Assembly (NCBI GenBank): GCA_034336665.1
Contig: JAPFBE010000002.1
Coordinates: 10,856,906-10,920,905, forward strand
Source of the DNA: Luscinia megarhynchos
Lineage: Eukaryota; Chordata; Aves; Passeriformes; Turdidae
Direction: 5' to 3'
Length of the DNA stretch: 64,000 nucleotides
This document shows, one piece after another, positions 48,395 through 59,736 of the stretch (position 1 is its first letter; each line of letters starts with the position of its first letter). The translations under genes were made by a program, and so were the position numbers. Below the pieces are notes generated by a model. The model was not told the DNA's origin. It ran no database searches and was given only the letters and a program-made list of their open reading frames with translations.

Positions 48395-48850
48395 AATAGC
48401 ATAAAATTGATTTAGTGCTTGTCATAAAACATAAGTAAGTGCTGGAAAATAGAGAAAATTGAGTCTCAATTTAATCTGCACAAAAGCCACACTGTACTGA
48501 TGAAGTGATCTGAGGAGAGAGCTACATAAAACCTAAAGACAGATACTTAATTGTCATATTAAAGACTCTCTTTTCTGCCTGCTGGAGTCAAGGGGTAGGA
48601 CACATTAATCATGTGGATAAGGGGCATTGAAATCAAATCTCAATTAAAATCTGTTCAATAATGTCTCTAATATGTTTTTCAAGCATTAATTTTTTCCCAT
48701 CGATTCTACACCCCATAAATCAGATATGTTGCAGTGCATGTAATAGTTTATGGAGGAGAGGATTATGGTTTTATGAAGTTAATGCAGCAGAACCATTTAA
48801 TTTGCGCAGGCTAAAGTTTTATGTCTGTTGATAATTTCTGTTGTTTTCTG
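48395..48850. promoter_or_regulatory. Candidate conserved noncoding element, homeodomain-site rich
   Basis: About 450 bp without simple repeats or long frames. It has many TAAT/ATTA cores in varied contexts (CTCAATTTAATCTGC, CTTAATTGTCATATTAAAG, CACATTAATCATGTGGATAA, CTCAATTAAAATCTG, AAGCATTAATT) and a TTTAATTTGCGCAGG segment. It is the strongest-looking enhancer candidate in the window by eye. No conservation data were available. Confidence 0.38.
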
Positions 48851-49006
48851 TGGGTGAAAATTCGTTGGGATATAAAGCTAAAACAATTTTTTCTGTTTTC
48901 ATAATATGTGTGTGTGTGTCTGTACAAACATACATGAAATATTTCTGTGTATTTATGACCTTACTTACATGGCCCTATTTGCAAAGATTGTTATTGAAGA
49001 AGATAC

Positions 49007-49022
49007 TTTTTTTTTTTTTTTT
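49007..49022. repeat. Poly-T run (16)
   Basis: An uninterrupted T run. Confidence 0.95.
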
Positions 49023-49745
49023 ATTACAGACTATGGTTTTGAAGAGTGAAGATAGCAATCTTTCTCTCTCAGGAAAAAAAAGACAAACATTTTTTGTACT
49101 GTTTCACTAAACACTGGTGAAACACAATAGCAGGGATATTGGCTTTTCAATGAATCAAAGATAATGTGATCATAAGTTTTGTATGACATATAAAATTAGT
49201 TTGTGACCTGTTTTGGAAGGAAAAGGCTTTTCCATACTTGAAAAAGCATTAAACTTTGCAAAAATCTCGTTTCAGCAACTGTGTTCTTCACCTGCATTTC
49301 CTGATGGTACAATTGGCTATGTTCTTCTTCATTTCCTGCCATAAGTTCTTGTGTGGGTGTTGGAGTATACCTAAACAATTCTGCCTAAGAGTCAGCTGCA
49401 CTTTGCTTCTTGAGTGAATATTGTTTCCGGACAGAATCTACTGAAACAAAAATCAAAACTCACTTGCAATATTTAGGTCACCATTTGTAAATACTTTTTT
49501 GAGACTGCTGGACAAGCAGTTTAATATATTTTCACCTTAAAGTAAGATGCAAATGCTGCATAATCAGTAGCAAAATATCCTGTGAATTCTAGTGAGTTTT
49601 GGCTCAAGAATATCAGTTCAGACCAGTCAAACTGTTTGATGAAGATTTGGTGCAAGGTGTACTTCACAGTAAGACAAAAGTGGCATTAGGTTATGTGCCT
49701 CCAAAATTTTGAGTTGGTACTCTGGATCAACTACTAAGTCACCAC

Positions 49746-49760
49746 AAAAAAAAAAAAAAA
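49746..49760. repeat. Poly-A run (15)
   Basis: An uninterrupted A run. Confidence 0.95.
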
Positions 49761-50784
49761 TTATTAGCTGTAATAGCCCAAAGTAGTCATAGAATTGCAA
49801 TCTAGTTGACATGTCCTGATGTCTCTTCCCATCCTGAACCATTCCTGCATCAGGAGCTGTAATGAGATGCAAAGCCATATAATGCTTGTCTGTCTGCTGA
49901 CTTATATCCATTCAGGATCTCATTCCGTATATAATAGTTATTAACTCAAGGGATGATTGATAGTTAATGTACCAGGAGCCACAGCACAAGCAGTGTTGGG
50001 AGCTACAGGCAACATATATTTTAAAAATCAAAACAGAATTTATTTTAAAAAAAATTGTCAGTAATATGGTTGCAGAAACAAAGGGGACACACTAATACTG
50101 AAAAACAAAGTAAAAAATAATGAGACAGAAAATTAAATTGTGAATGTGCTATTCCACTCTCTCCTAATAATACATTTCTTTTGTAAGATTATATTAAGAA
50201 AGGCACTCCTAAATTGCACGGTAATTAGACACAGTTTTACTGCAGAAGACTGTACATAAGACAAGCATTGCTACTGTAAGTTTTTATTACTATTGTTTTT
50301 ACCAAATCATATTAAGTAAGAAAAGGAGATTGGGTACTAGTTTGTAGCATAGCTGAAAGTTTTGCCAGCATAGCTGCATCAGAACAGGGTATGAGCAAGA
50401 TGAACTATTCAGCACTCAGTTCTGCCAGGGAAAATTCCTTTAGTTGATACGACTTATGTCCCCCCTTCCAGTTTTCATAACATAATTCCTATAGGTTAAC
50501 TTTACAGACAAACACTTTATGGTGTAGACATAGCTATAATTAAAAAAAACAAAACATTTTACAGAGAATGTACTTTGGGGTTTCCTGCTTATTACTTGTT
50601 GAGTTTCAAATGTACTTTGTACGGTGTATAAGGTTGCATTTTAACGTGATAAAAAATTAGCCTATGGAACTCTTTCTTACAAAATTACAATGAATTGAAA
50701 AAGCTAAGAAGACGACTGTAGATTTATCTCAATCATAAAAAGCTTCCAGAGTTGCATCAAGTAGGATAAAACATTTTTAAAGGG

Positions 50785-50945
50785 GATATAAACCCTCGTG
50801 CTTCAGGTCACAAACAACAGAGAAGATTTAGAAATACACCTCCAGCCTATGAGCAGATTATTCTGCTGAGGTGTGCCATACCTTTTCCTGAGAAGTCTGG
50901 TGCTCATTGTGCTCAGGGTACTATCTCTTTGGTGCATTGTAGTCC
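50785..50945 (+). mobile_element. Ancient CR1-type LINE tail
   Basis: ATAAACCCTCGTGCTTCAGG followed by GTCACAAACAAC, GAGCAGATTATTCTGC and CTGAGAAGTCTGGTGCTC follows the 3' end of an old amniote CR1/L3-like lineage, best known from turtle and crocodilian genomes. That lineage differs from the young avian CR1 copies elsewhere in this window. Similarity fades after about 50945. Confidence 0.6.
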
Positions 50946-52429
50946 TGTGGCCTATCTGTATGGATGCTTCACACTTTTAGTTACCTTCGCAGTTCAGGCA
51001 GTTTCCCAGGTTTTTTTGCCTGCCAAAATTTTCTGAGTAATCCTTCTAGAGGTTAATCCACTAGAAGATGACTCTTCCAAGTTGACACCCTGAGTTATCA
51101 GCTTTCATTGCTCTCTGCAGCTAACTGGAAAAGCTATTTCATGTGACTTCAGCTGGGCTTATGAGTGGAATGAAAATGATGCTGCTGGTCTGCAGGCCAC
51201 AGATCTCCTGGGTGTAAAAAGTCTCCTTGCCAGCTGCCTCAGTACTGTTTTTAACCCTAGCTGTGTGTTGAAGTGAGAAGTAAGAAAATATTTCCCCTGA
51301 AATTTAAAGTACAGGAGACACCTCCACCCATAAATATTCAAAGATTAACTACGCAAACCTACATTATATATTAATATATCTTGGCATTATATCTTAATTC
51401 AATTTAAATAGGTTCTGTTTCCTCCAGCTAAAAATCTGTCAGGAATCCTACACAGCTGGGAAGATTAGCACAGGCTGGATCACAGCTCAGGGTCCAGGAT
51501 GTTCTCAATTACTCTCTAAATATCCATTTAGATCCATAACTTTGCCCTGGTAATTTTCAGCAATACTAAAACTCAATCCTTAATTAAGATGTCAAACTTT
51601 AGCACTTTTCTCAAAGGATTAGTGACTGTCCCTTGCTAATTTTAGAAATATTGATATCCCTGGAGCATGGCTATGTGAAGCTGTCTCTTGCCAGACAGTA
51701 AAACAAAAATTAGTCATGAATAGTTCACTCCATTGTTTATCCCTTCTTTCAAATGGCAGGGATGGATCAAACCTCAGTATCTAGCTTTTCATACATAAAA
51801 AATACAGTCCTTGCAAACACATAAATTGATTCTATACTAATATGCTAAGGAAGACAATGGATGTAGACCATTTCTGATTGTTCATTGAAAATATAATCAC
51901 AGTTTGGGGAAGTGGACTTGAGATAAATGATTACTAATCTGGTTTTGACAGACACCATGACAATAGGATAGCTTTTTCTATTATCACATTACACAGTTCC
52001 AGAGAGCACATTACATATTATTAAATAGAAACAATAGTTTCTGTGTTGATACACAATATATCAAAAGGGATAGTTCCTGTGGTTTGCATTTCACTATTTC
52101 TTGTTATATCTCAGTCCTTTTATCTTCCTTGCATTTGACATTGGAAAGAGGAAACAGAAGACTTACTGAAAGTTCAGCAACATCTTGTGAGGAGTGAGGA
52201 ATTCAAGGTGTTCAAGCCAGTGGGATCAGGTATGTGGCTGGGAGAAGGTGGCTGAGGCAGGAATGGCAGTGTACAAAGATGAGGAGAGAACTACACCAAG
52301 CATATGCTCATCAAGGTAGGAATTGAGGGGAAAATAAGTAACTAAAGCTTAGGTCATATCAGTCTTACTTCTCTGTCCCAGCAGTGACCTCAGGACTTTT
52401 CAGCTGTGGTAGTTCATGTGGTTATTCCA
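50946..52429. other. Noncoding AT-rich interval
   Basis: No gene recognised; no clear repeat family. Confidence 0.5.
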
Positions 52430-53740
52430 TGATCTCACCTCCACACCTGGGCAGATCATGGAACACATCCTCCTAGAAGCTAATTCACATGGAGGACAGG
52501 GAAGTGATTTGGGACAACCAGCACAGCTTCAGCAGGGGAAAATCTTGCCTGATGGCCTTCTGTGACAGAGCCACTTCATCAGTGGACAATGGAAGAGGTC
52601 ATTTATCCGGACATCTATGCAGCCTTTGACATGGTCCCCCACAACATCCTGCTCTCTAAATTAGAGATATGTGGATTTGATTGGTGGACTGTTCAGTGGA
52701 TAAGGAGTTGTTTGGACAGTCGAATCCTGACCTGGTCAACTGCTGTCCCTGATGGAGATCATGGACAGTGTGTGTCCCTCAGGGGGCTGTACTGAGGTCC
52801 ATGTTATTTAATATCTTCATTAATGACATAGACAAAGGGATCAAGTGCACCCTCAACAAGTTTACAGATGACACCAAGCTGAGTGGTGCAACTGACATAC
52901 TTGAAGGATGGGATGCCACCTAGAGGGACCTGGACAAGCTCAAGAATTGGACCCATGGGAATCTCTTGAGACTCAGCTAAGCTGGGTGCTGGTGCTACAG
53001 CTGGGTTGGGGCCAACCCGGTTCCAACAAAGGCTGGGGGATGAACAGGTCCAGAGCAGCTCTGCCTGGCTGGACATGGACTAGGGGTGCTGGTGGATGAG
53101 AGGCTGGACATGACCCAGCAATGTGCACTTGCAGCCCAGAAGGCCAATCTCATTCTGGGCTGCATCCAAAGCAGTGTGGCCAGCAGGGAGTGGGAGGGGA
53201 TTCTGACCCTCTCTTCTGGTAAGACCCTGCCTGGAGTGCTGCATCCAGCTCTGGGGTCTCCAACACAGGAAGGACATGGAGTTAGTCCAGAGGAGGCCAC
53301 CAAGATATTAGAGGGATGGAGCACCTCTCCTTCAAGGAAAGACTAAGAGAATTGAGATTGTTCAGTCTGGGAAAGAGAAAGCTTTAGTGACCTAATTGTA
53401 GCCTTCCAGTAACTGAAAGGAGCATAAAAGACTGATGGAGACGGACTATTTGCAAGAACATGTAGTGACTGGACAAGGGGAATGACTTCAAACTGAAAAA
53501 GAGTAGATTTAGATTAGGTATTAGGAACTCTTCCCTGTAAGGATGGTGAGTCACTGGAACAGCTTTCCCAGAGAAGATGTGAATGCTCCATCCCTGGAAG
53601 TGTTCAAGGCCAGGTTGGATGAGACTTTAAGCAACATGTTCTAGTGGAAGATGTCCGTACTTACGGTGGAGAGGTTGGAATAAGATGATCTTTAAGATCC
53701 TTTCCAACCCAAAACATTATGTGATTCTGGTTGATTCTAT
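52430..53740 (+). mobile_element. CR1 LINE, 5'-truncated copy, longest in the window
   Basis: It starts within ORF2 at GATCTCACCTCCACACCTGG and runs through the reverse transcriptase, the C-terminal part and the 3' UTR. It ends in TTCCAACCCAAAACATTATG followed by a GATTCTGG/TTGATTCTAT tail, the CR1 terminal repeat. Landmarks near the end are GGAAGTGTTCAAGGCCAGGT near 53599 and TAGTGGAAGATGTCC near 53643. Small deletions and frameshifts break the coding part. Minus frames 52804-53324 are antisense shadows. Confidence 0.95.
52598..52890 (+). pseudogene. CR1 reverse transcriptase fragment (frameshifted)
   Basis: The first frame encodes VIYPDIYAAFDMVPHNILLS, matching the CR1 palm segment with the first catalytic aspartate (PDIY), and runs on to KLEICGFD before losing register. 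After a small deletion and a shift of frame near 52786, a second frame gives LFNIFINDIDKG and then FTDDTKLSG, where the usual FADD box is FTDD. Both catalytic aspartates of that box remain (codons 52867-52872). The normal PQGS block between the two parts is damaged. Downstream coding traces (LAAQKANLILGCIQSS, near 53130) are in yet another frame. It is non-functional. Confidence 0.88.
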
Positions 53741-55399
53741 TATACTATTCCCTGCATATGTGGTAGGAGTGCCTGAGCTCAGTCCAAGCTGTCCTGATAA
53801 TTAGAGATGAAAACAGAATGATTTCAAGGGCTTTTTAGTAGCCACAAGATTAAATTTTATTTCTGCTCTCTCCCCCACCCAGCACCTTCTCCATTTATAA
53901 ACAGGACTTTCTACAAAACTGTGCCCAGCTGTCTATCCAAAAATTCTCTGATGAGAAATCTCAGGACATATGCCTTGCTCCAGTTTTAAGTCTCCATCCC
54001 CTTTTAGGTGAAAGGGATGGATTAGAGATTTGCTGGTCACAGCAACTGAATTGGAAAGGCAGGCTAGGTGATTTTCAACAACAGGTCACTATTCCTGTTT
54101 TACTAAGGTCCGAGAAGACTTTGTTTGCAAAGGTTATCTAACAGTAACCTTGGCAACACCAAGAATAGCACTCCTATGCCCAAAATGGACATGTCAGTCA
54201 CTGGCCACATCAATTTTTTTCATGGAAAAAAGCAGCTTAACTACCAAGTCGTAGTTCTGATCTTACTGCATCCTAGCTTTCAGCTGCCCTTGTAATTTGT
54301 GCTGCCTCTTTTCATGATTCCCAGCCAGGGAAATATTTAAACTAAATAATACACAGAAAAGGGGAATAAGGAGAAAAGTCTCTTAAAAGTGCTGCTATCT
54401 GTTGCTTTATTCCAAAAGTAAGACATTTGCTTTTTGGAAACATCATTATAAAATACCGATGAAAGAAGGAGTTTTTTGATAGTGACAGAAAAGAGGGGGG
54501 CTGTACGACACCAGAGATGTCAATTATTTTTAATTCATTGTTTTATTATTCAGAATAAAGATTATGATCTTTCTTTGAATTAGAACAATCTTAGAATTAG
54601 TAAATGGAATAATACTTTCTATCCCTAAAGGACTTTCAGCTTTCCAGTATAGTTGTCACACTTTACCTGTCTGAGCCAGAATCTTCCATTTCCCTCAATG
54701 ATCTGTAGAGTTGGAATACTTAAACATGTCAGAATGAAGCACGTTTTCTATCAGTGCAAGACAGTCCCCATGCACCTATCCAGGCAATACTGCCTGACAA
54801 AATGGAGCATCCTTTTTAGGTACACACACCCAGATCATCCAGTGATGATCACCTAGATCATGCAGTGGACCGAAGCAGAAATGCAGAAATGTAGAAATGC
54901 AGAAATGTTTACCAGTCTGTGTTTTTGAAACCAGCAGTTCTACATGCTGAGACAAAAAAAAACAACCAAAAAAACCAAGCAAACAAAAAAACCCCCACAA
55001 TTGAGTATTGTTTCCCTATTGTTCCACTTTCTGTTTCCCTTCAATAAAATCTCACGAGCATTTGCTGCAGTAAAACCAATCACAATGGAATCATTTTGTA
55101 TGTGTGTGACTCTCAAATAGAGTTCCCCAAGCCACTATTCCAAATAACAAGCACCCATTGACAGACTTAAAATAAATCCTTACCCAGTGTACTCTGCCAT
55201 AGTCATCATTCAGAAGGTGCAGAGAGTTCCATGGGAGTTGTGGCAGAGTTTATGCATTTGATTGTGTTTAGGTTAGGAGGAAATACCATTTTATGCATAG
55301 TGATCTCTTTTACAACACGTTTTCAGTACCAGCAGATTGCAATGTCAAACGTAGGCCTCCCTTTAACCTGACTCTTAAAAACTTTTGATGAATGTATTG
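53741..55399. other. Noncoding AT-rich interval
   Basis: No gene recognised. Contains an 8-bp tandem repeat at 54875 and an A-rich stretch at 54953-54996. Confidence 0.5.
54875..54906. repeat. Tandem repeat, 8 bp x 4
   Basis: GCAGAAAT repeated four times, with one T-for-C change in the third copy. Confidence 0.95.
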
Positions 55400-55870
55400 T
55401 GTAAGAATTTTCGCGATAAGTCAGAGAAAGCTGTAATTAAAAGCAAACTGATTCCTTCAAATCTTTCCTTTGACAATGCAGGCATGAATGGAACACATTT
55501 GAGAGCTCACACAGCTCTAGTTTTCATGCAAAGGACTCAAGTCCCATGAGTGAGCCAATTACAAATTATAGTGTAGGTGAACTCATTCTTTTCCATTCAC
55601 TGGAGCTGATTCTGTGTCATTAATGCTGATATCTTAAAAGGAAGAAAAGACGTTTCATATCTCATTAACATTACAGAAGAGAAATGAAATTAATTCTATG
55701 ATAGATGAGAGCTACATGCATGGAACTAGTTCAGTTGCCTACATTTTAATGCATTTTTACAGAAAGCCAGAGCCATATCCACCACCAAAAGGCTCTCTAA
55801 TCCTCTGTGGTGTCTTGCACTGACCTCATTGGCACAGACTTGTTATTGGCTGAGGTTCCACCACTGTTAG
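55400..55870. promoter_or_regulatory. Candidate conserved noncoding element
   Basis: A non-repetitive block with CpG-containing TTTTCGCGATAAG near 55410, CCAATTACAAATTATAG near 55556, GTCATTAATGCTGATATC near 55617, an AAATTAATTC word and an inverted CCAAT box (TTATTGGCTGAG near 55842). No open frame. Inferred from texture only. Confidence 0.28.
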
Positions 55871-57769
55871 GCTTAAATCAGCTAGTGTGAAATTTTAGTT
55901 GAGTGTTAACTGTGCCAAAATCCATCTTTAGAGCTCTCAACCTTTCACTTCCCAAATGCTGAGCGGTGGCACTGTAACAGTAGAATGTGACTTGTGTTAT
56001 GAATCTATGAATGTGGAGGCTTAGATATTTATAAAAGAGACATAATTTACAGCAAACATACTGTAAAGGAAACATTAGTCTCTCATATCTATTTACAGTT
56101 GCATGTGCAGTGAAAGAGTCCCCTAATATTATCTGGATGATGCTCAGAGACAGAAAAATCATATTTTTTCTTAAAAAACCTACATATTGTCTAACTTGGA
56201 AGCTGGCCATGTCTGTACTTGATTCATTTAGTGTAGAAAGCTATTTATTGGTATTGAAATCCAACTGCCACAAACACATTTATGTACTGTACTCTTCTTT
56301 TGGCCTGGATGAACACAGGCACACCTATAGATAAACTTAGCTATACGCCCCATGTGCCACAGGCAGTAAAGCAAATAGCTCTCAACACTGATGATATACT
56401 GATACACAGAGTTGTTCTTTGACACATACATTTCCTGTTGTTTTGTTGATTTTTATTTTTTTTTTAATTGTCTGGCTATTAATGCAAAGCCTTGTATAAC
56501 AGGAGTGACCCTGAGGCTCTTCTAGACTATATTCCAATCCAGAATCTGATGAATTCTAGCAGCCTGCAACCATGGTTCAGAAGAGCTGGAAATAACTTTT
56601 TCTCCAACAGACATGAGCATGTTGTGACACAACAGATGAAAGACCAGAAAAACTACCAATTACCAAGGACAGGAATAAAAAACTACACAGCTTTAAATTA
56701 TAGATGTTTGACATCAGCATTTGCACTGCAGCATTCTTTATCTCTCAAAAAATGCTCTAAGAAAGTATTTTATAACTTTTCCTCATTAAAAACCCATTCA
56801 TCATATAGTCTCTTGGTAAAAAATGGATGTTTTTTGAATTATTCCATTGAGGCTTCATATCATAAATTCATCTTGCTTATAACAGGTTTTAGGGTCTACT
56901 TGCTAAAGACCGAGTCACATAATGATAATTGAGTTAATTAGTTAATTAAAATTATGTGATTTGTCTTTTTCCTATTCTTTCTTTTTTTTCTCCCCAAACT
57001 ATTTCCTTTTCTTTCTGAAAACCTTAAAAACTGAAAGCCTAAAAAAGATCTAAATGCCACTTTACAGTGGAACTCTCTCAATCAGTAATGGTATGGTTAT
57101 TTTTGTTTTGCAGGGATTATTGATAATCATTCTGAAAATACAGCACTCTGTTATGATATCTGATTTGTAGTAACAGGAAATTTCTTTCAAAGCAGTCACA
57201 CAAACTCTTGATTTGGCAAAATTCGGAGTGAAACACTATCTAGAGCATGATAAGGGCAGGAAGAAAATGTGTGACTTGGAAGAGAGAGGGATGGAGCATC
57301 TTAAAAGGAAAACAAACTCTCCTACTATTAGTAGTGAAAATGAATATTTATTATTCACTGAGAAAACAAAGCAACAATTTGCAAGGATACACCCACAGAT
57401 TTCCTCTTACTTTGTGCCACAAAGAATATTTGATCTGGTACACAGTTCACACAAGAATTAGCAGATTCAGAAAGATTTTCATTTTTGTTGAGTAAAACAT
57501 AACATCCCCCATATTTACTGGTTAGAAAAGCAAGGTAAAAACAATTATGTCACAGTGGATTCCAGAATGGTTTCCAGAATCACCACCTTTATATTTAGAA
57601 AAATTCGTTCTCTCAAATTCTCTCAAAAGATTTTTAGACTTTTGGGCTGACCCAGAAAGATGCTGAAGCACCAAAGTACCTCCAACTCTATATCATTCAG
57701 GATATTTTAGGGATGGAAATGGTATCCTAAATTATGGAAAATAATTTGATAGAAGGTATATGTGGCTGT
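55871..57769. other. Noncoding AT-rich interval
   Basis: The plus frame at 56492-56932 (146 codons) and the two overlapping plus frames at 57213-57495 have no recognisable domain and no clear splice context. No repeat family seen. Confidence 0.45.
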
Positions 57770-58080
57770 GCAGAAACTGCCTGAACTAGGTCAGCTCAAG
57801 TATACTGATGCTTATTAGCTCAATTGAATAATTAGCTCTGCAAAGCCAGTGGAGCATCTTGGTATTCATGATATGGAAGGCATTCAGCATGGCTAATGTT
57901 TTGATAGTTTACAAAACATGTGCATGTAGCTTTGCATTCATATTATTTATAAACACATGCAGCTTTTGAATGTACATATTTACACAGAAATTATGTAAAA
58001 CATGAGCAATTTACAAGTTATTTAAGGCAATTTATAAGTGTAATATTGTACTATAGCAATGTTTTTCTAGTTTTGCCATT
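57770..58080. promoter_or_regulatory. Candidate regulatory block, AT-rich and non-repetitive
   Basis: Contains TTAGCTCAATTGAATAATTAGCTC, whose halves TTAGCTCAATTGA and TAATTAGCTC repeat the TTAGCTC word, and a series of TTTACA/TTTATA words to 58045. A weak enhancer-like candidate. Confidence 0.22.
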
Positions 58081-58774
58081 GTTCTCCTGAACCTCTGCAA
58101 AGTAATGCTTCAGCTGAGAGCATCCACTGATTTCCTGTGGAGTATTAGATGTTGTCTGATATTTTTGATCACTTGAGAAAAGTTGTTCCAGTGTCTAAAG
58201 CTGAAAATACTGTTTAGTGTCTTATACCCCCACTGAGCAACTGATGAGTGAAAAAATGGCAGTGGTTCTGTTTCTTCCCTACTTGTGTGGATGTCAAAGT
58301 TCAGTTAAACCAAACAAAAACTGAGCTAGAAAATTCTATATAAATTCTCCATGGGTTGGTTTTTTCCTATTAAGGTATGCTTTTTAACCTTTTTTTCCCT
58401 ACATGAATCCTTTATCTAGATAAATATATCCTACAAATCATGAAAGAAAACAAACATTCTCCTAAAAGCAGACTGTAAAACAGTTGCTTTCTAGAACTTC
58501 ATCCTCTTATAATGGTTCTTTTTTGCAGGACTTAGCTCTGCTAAGCTCCCTGCTACAATATCTCAGCTTGTTCTATTTGACGGCTGTTCCCCTGTCATCA
58601 CTCATTTTCAGTGGGCAAGGGGGAGCAATTGCTGGGCATCAAATCATCATCAAGTAAACCAGCCTTGACACTAGTTAAAAAGGGAGATGGATGGTCAGTT
58701 GGCTTCTACAGAAAATATTCTCCTAAGTATCCTACCCAAGTCCCTTGATACCAGCCAAGTGCTTTTCTTTGTTT

Positions 58775-58806
<32 letters not shown>

Positions 58807-59201
58807 GGGAGCAGAGCAATCACCCATATTTCTTCTGGGTCATCATTTGATGGCAGGTTTCCTCAGGGGAGGAGCACAGGGGTTATGTGAGTAAGCTCCG
58901 TGTTCAACAATTAAAACAGCAGAAATACAAGCTGTGAAGGAAACAGCTTCCTTGCACTTGCTTTCCGTGCCTGTAATGAGCAATGAAAACCTCTCCACTT
59001 TCTGTATCTCCAGGAATGCCAAGCACACTTCAGTGTACCATCCATTGCTTATTTGTTCATTCCTCCCCATCCCACAACTGGCTTTAGACATATATTTCCA
59101 GTCATAGCCTGAAAATTAAAAGACAGCATGCAAAATTGACCATGAAGGTGATGGTTTGGAATGTTGCTTAAAATTACAGGGAAAATATCTCCACAGTTTG
59201 C
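58081..59201. other. Noncoding interval
   Basis: No gene recognised; includes the long T run at 58778. Confidence 0.5.
58778..58804. repeat. Poly-T run (27)
   Basis: An uninterrupted T run, preceded by T-rich sequence. It could be an antisense poly-A tail, but no retroposon body was recognised to its right. Confidence 0.95.
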
Positions 59202-59345
59202 TCATATATACATACATATCTATATCTATATCTATCTATATCTATATCATCTATATCTATATCTATATCTATCTATATCTATATCTATATCTATATCATC
59301 TATATCTATATCTATATCTATATCTATATCTATATCTATATCTAT
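59202..59345. repeat. (TATATC)n microsatellite with nested structure
   Basis: About 140 bp built from TATATC units broken by TATC and ATC units in an ordered way, ending in seven uninterrupted TATATC. Frames of alternating Tyr/Ile/Leu/Ser through it are not genes. Confidence 0.97.
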
Positions 59346-59620
59346 GCATACTTTTGGGTAGTAGGTTTGTATTGCCTATTGTACCACACTAGGAGCAGCT
59401 TTGGACCCTTGCTGTACTTATGCAGATACAGGAGACATCGTGTATCTAACACCAACAGAGGAAACAGCACAGATGTCTTCCCAAAGTATGAATCTTAGAT
59501 GTTAGAACTAAGATATACTGATGAACACTTTGGAGTAAAAGACTGTAAGTTTTGCTCTTCTCATTATCCTTGTGTCCTTAAATCTCTTTCTCTCACCGTG
59601 CTCCCTCAACTCCCCCCCTC
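59346..59620. other. Short noncoding spacer
   Basis: Nothing recognised between the hexanucleotide array and the A-rich tract. Confidence 0.5.
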
Positions 59621-59736
59621 AAAAAAAAAAAAAAAAAAAACAACCCAGAAAAAAAAAAAAGAAAAGGAAAAAAAATCCCAAAACAACAGCAACAAAAATA
59701 ACCCCAATCTTCAAAAGAACTGGGGGGAAAAAAAAG
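59621..59736. repeat. A-rich low-complexity tract
   Basis: A run of 20 A after a C7 run, then interrupted A stretches to 59735. The frames through it are Lys-rich or Phe-rich and not coding. Confidence 0.93.

Larger units (their letters stand above)
48851..50784. other. Noncoding AT-rich interval
   Basis: No gene recognised. Holds a short (TG)n near 48906, a T run at 49007-49022 and an A run at 49746-49760. Confidence 0.5.

Noticed and set aside
52804..53324. Minus-strand frames of 65-109 codons
   Set aside because: Antisense to the CR1 copy at 52430-53740.
56492..56932. 146-codon plus-strand frame
   Set aside because: No recognisable domain, AT-driven composition, and no clear acceptor or donor.
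59156..59392. Tyr/Leu- and Ile/Ser-alternating frames
   Set aside because: Translation of the TATATC microsatellite.
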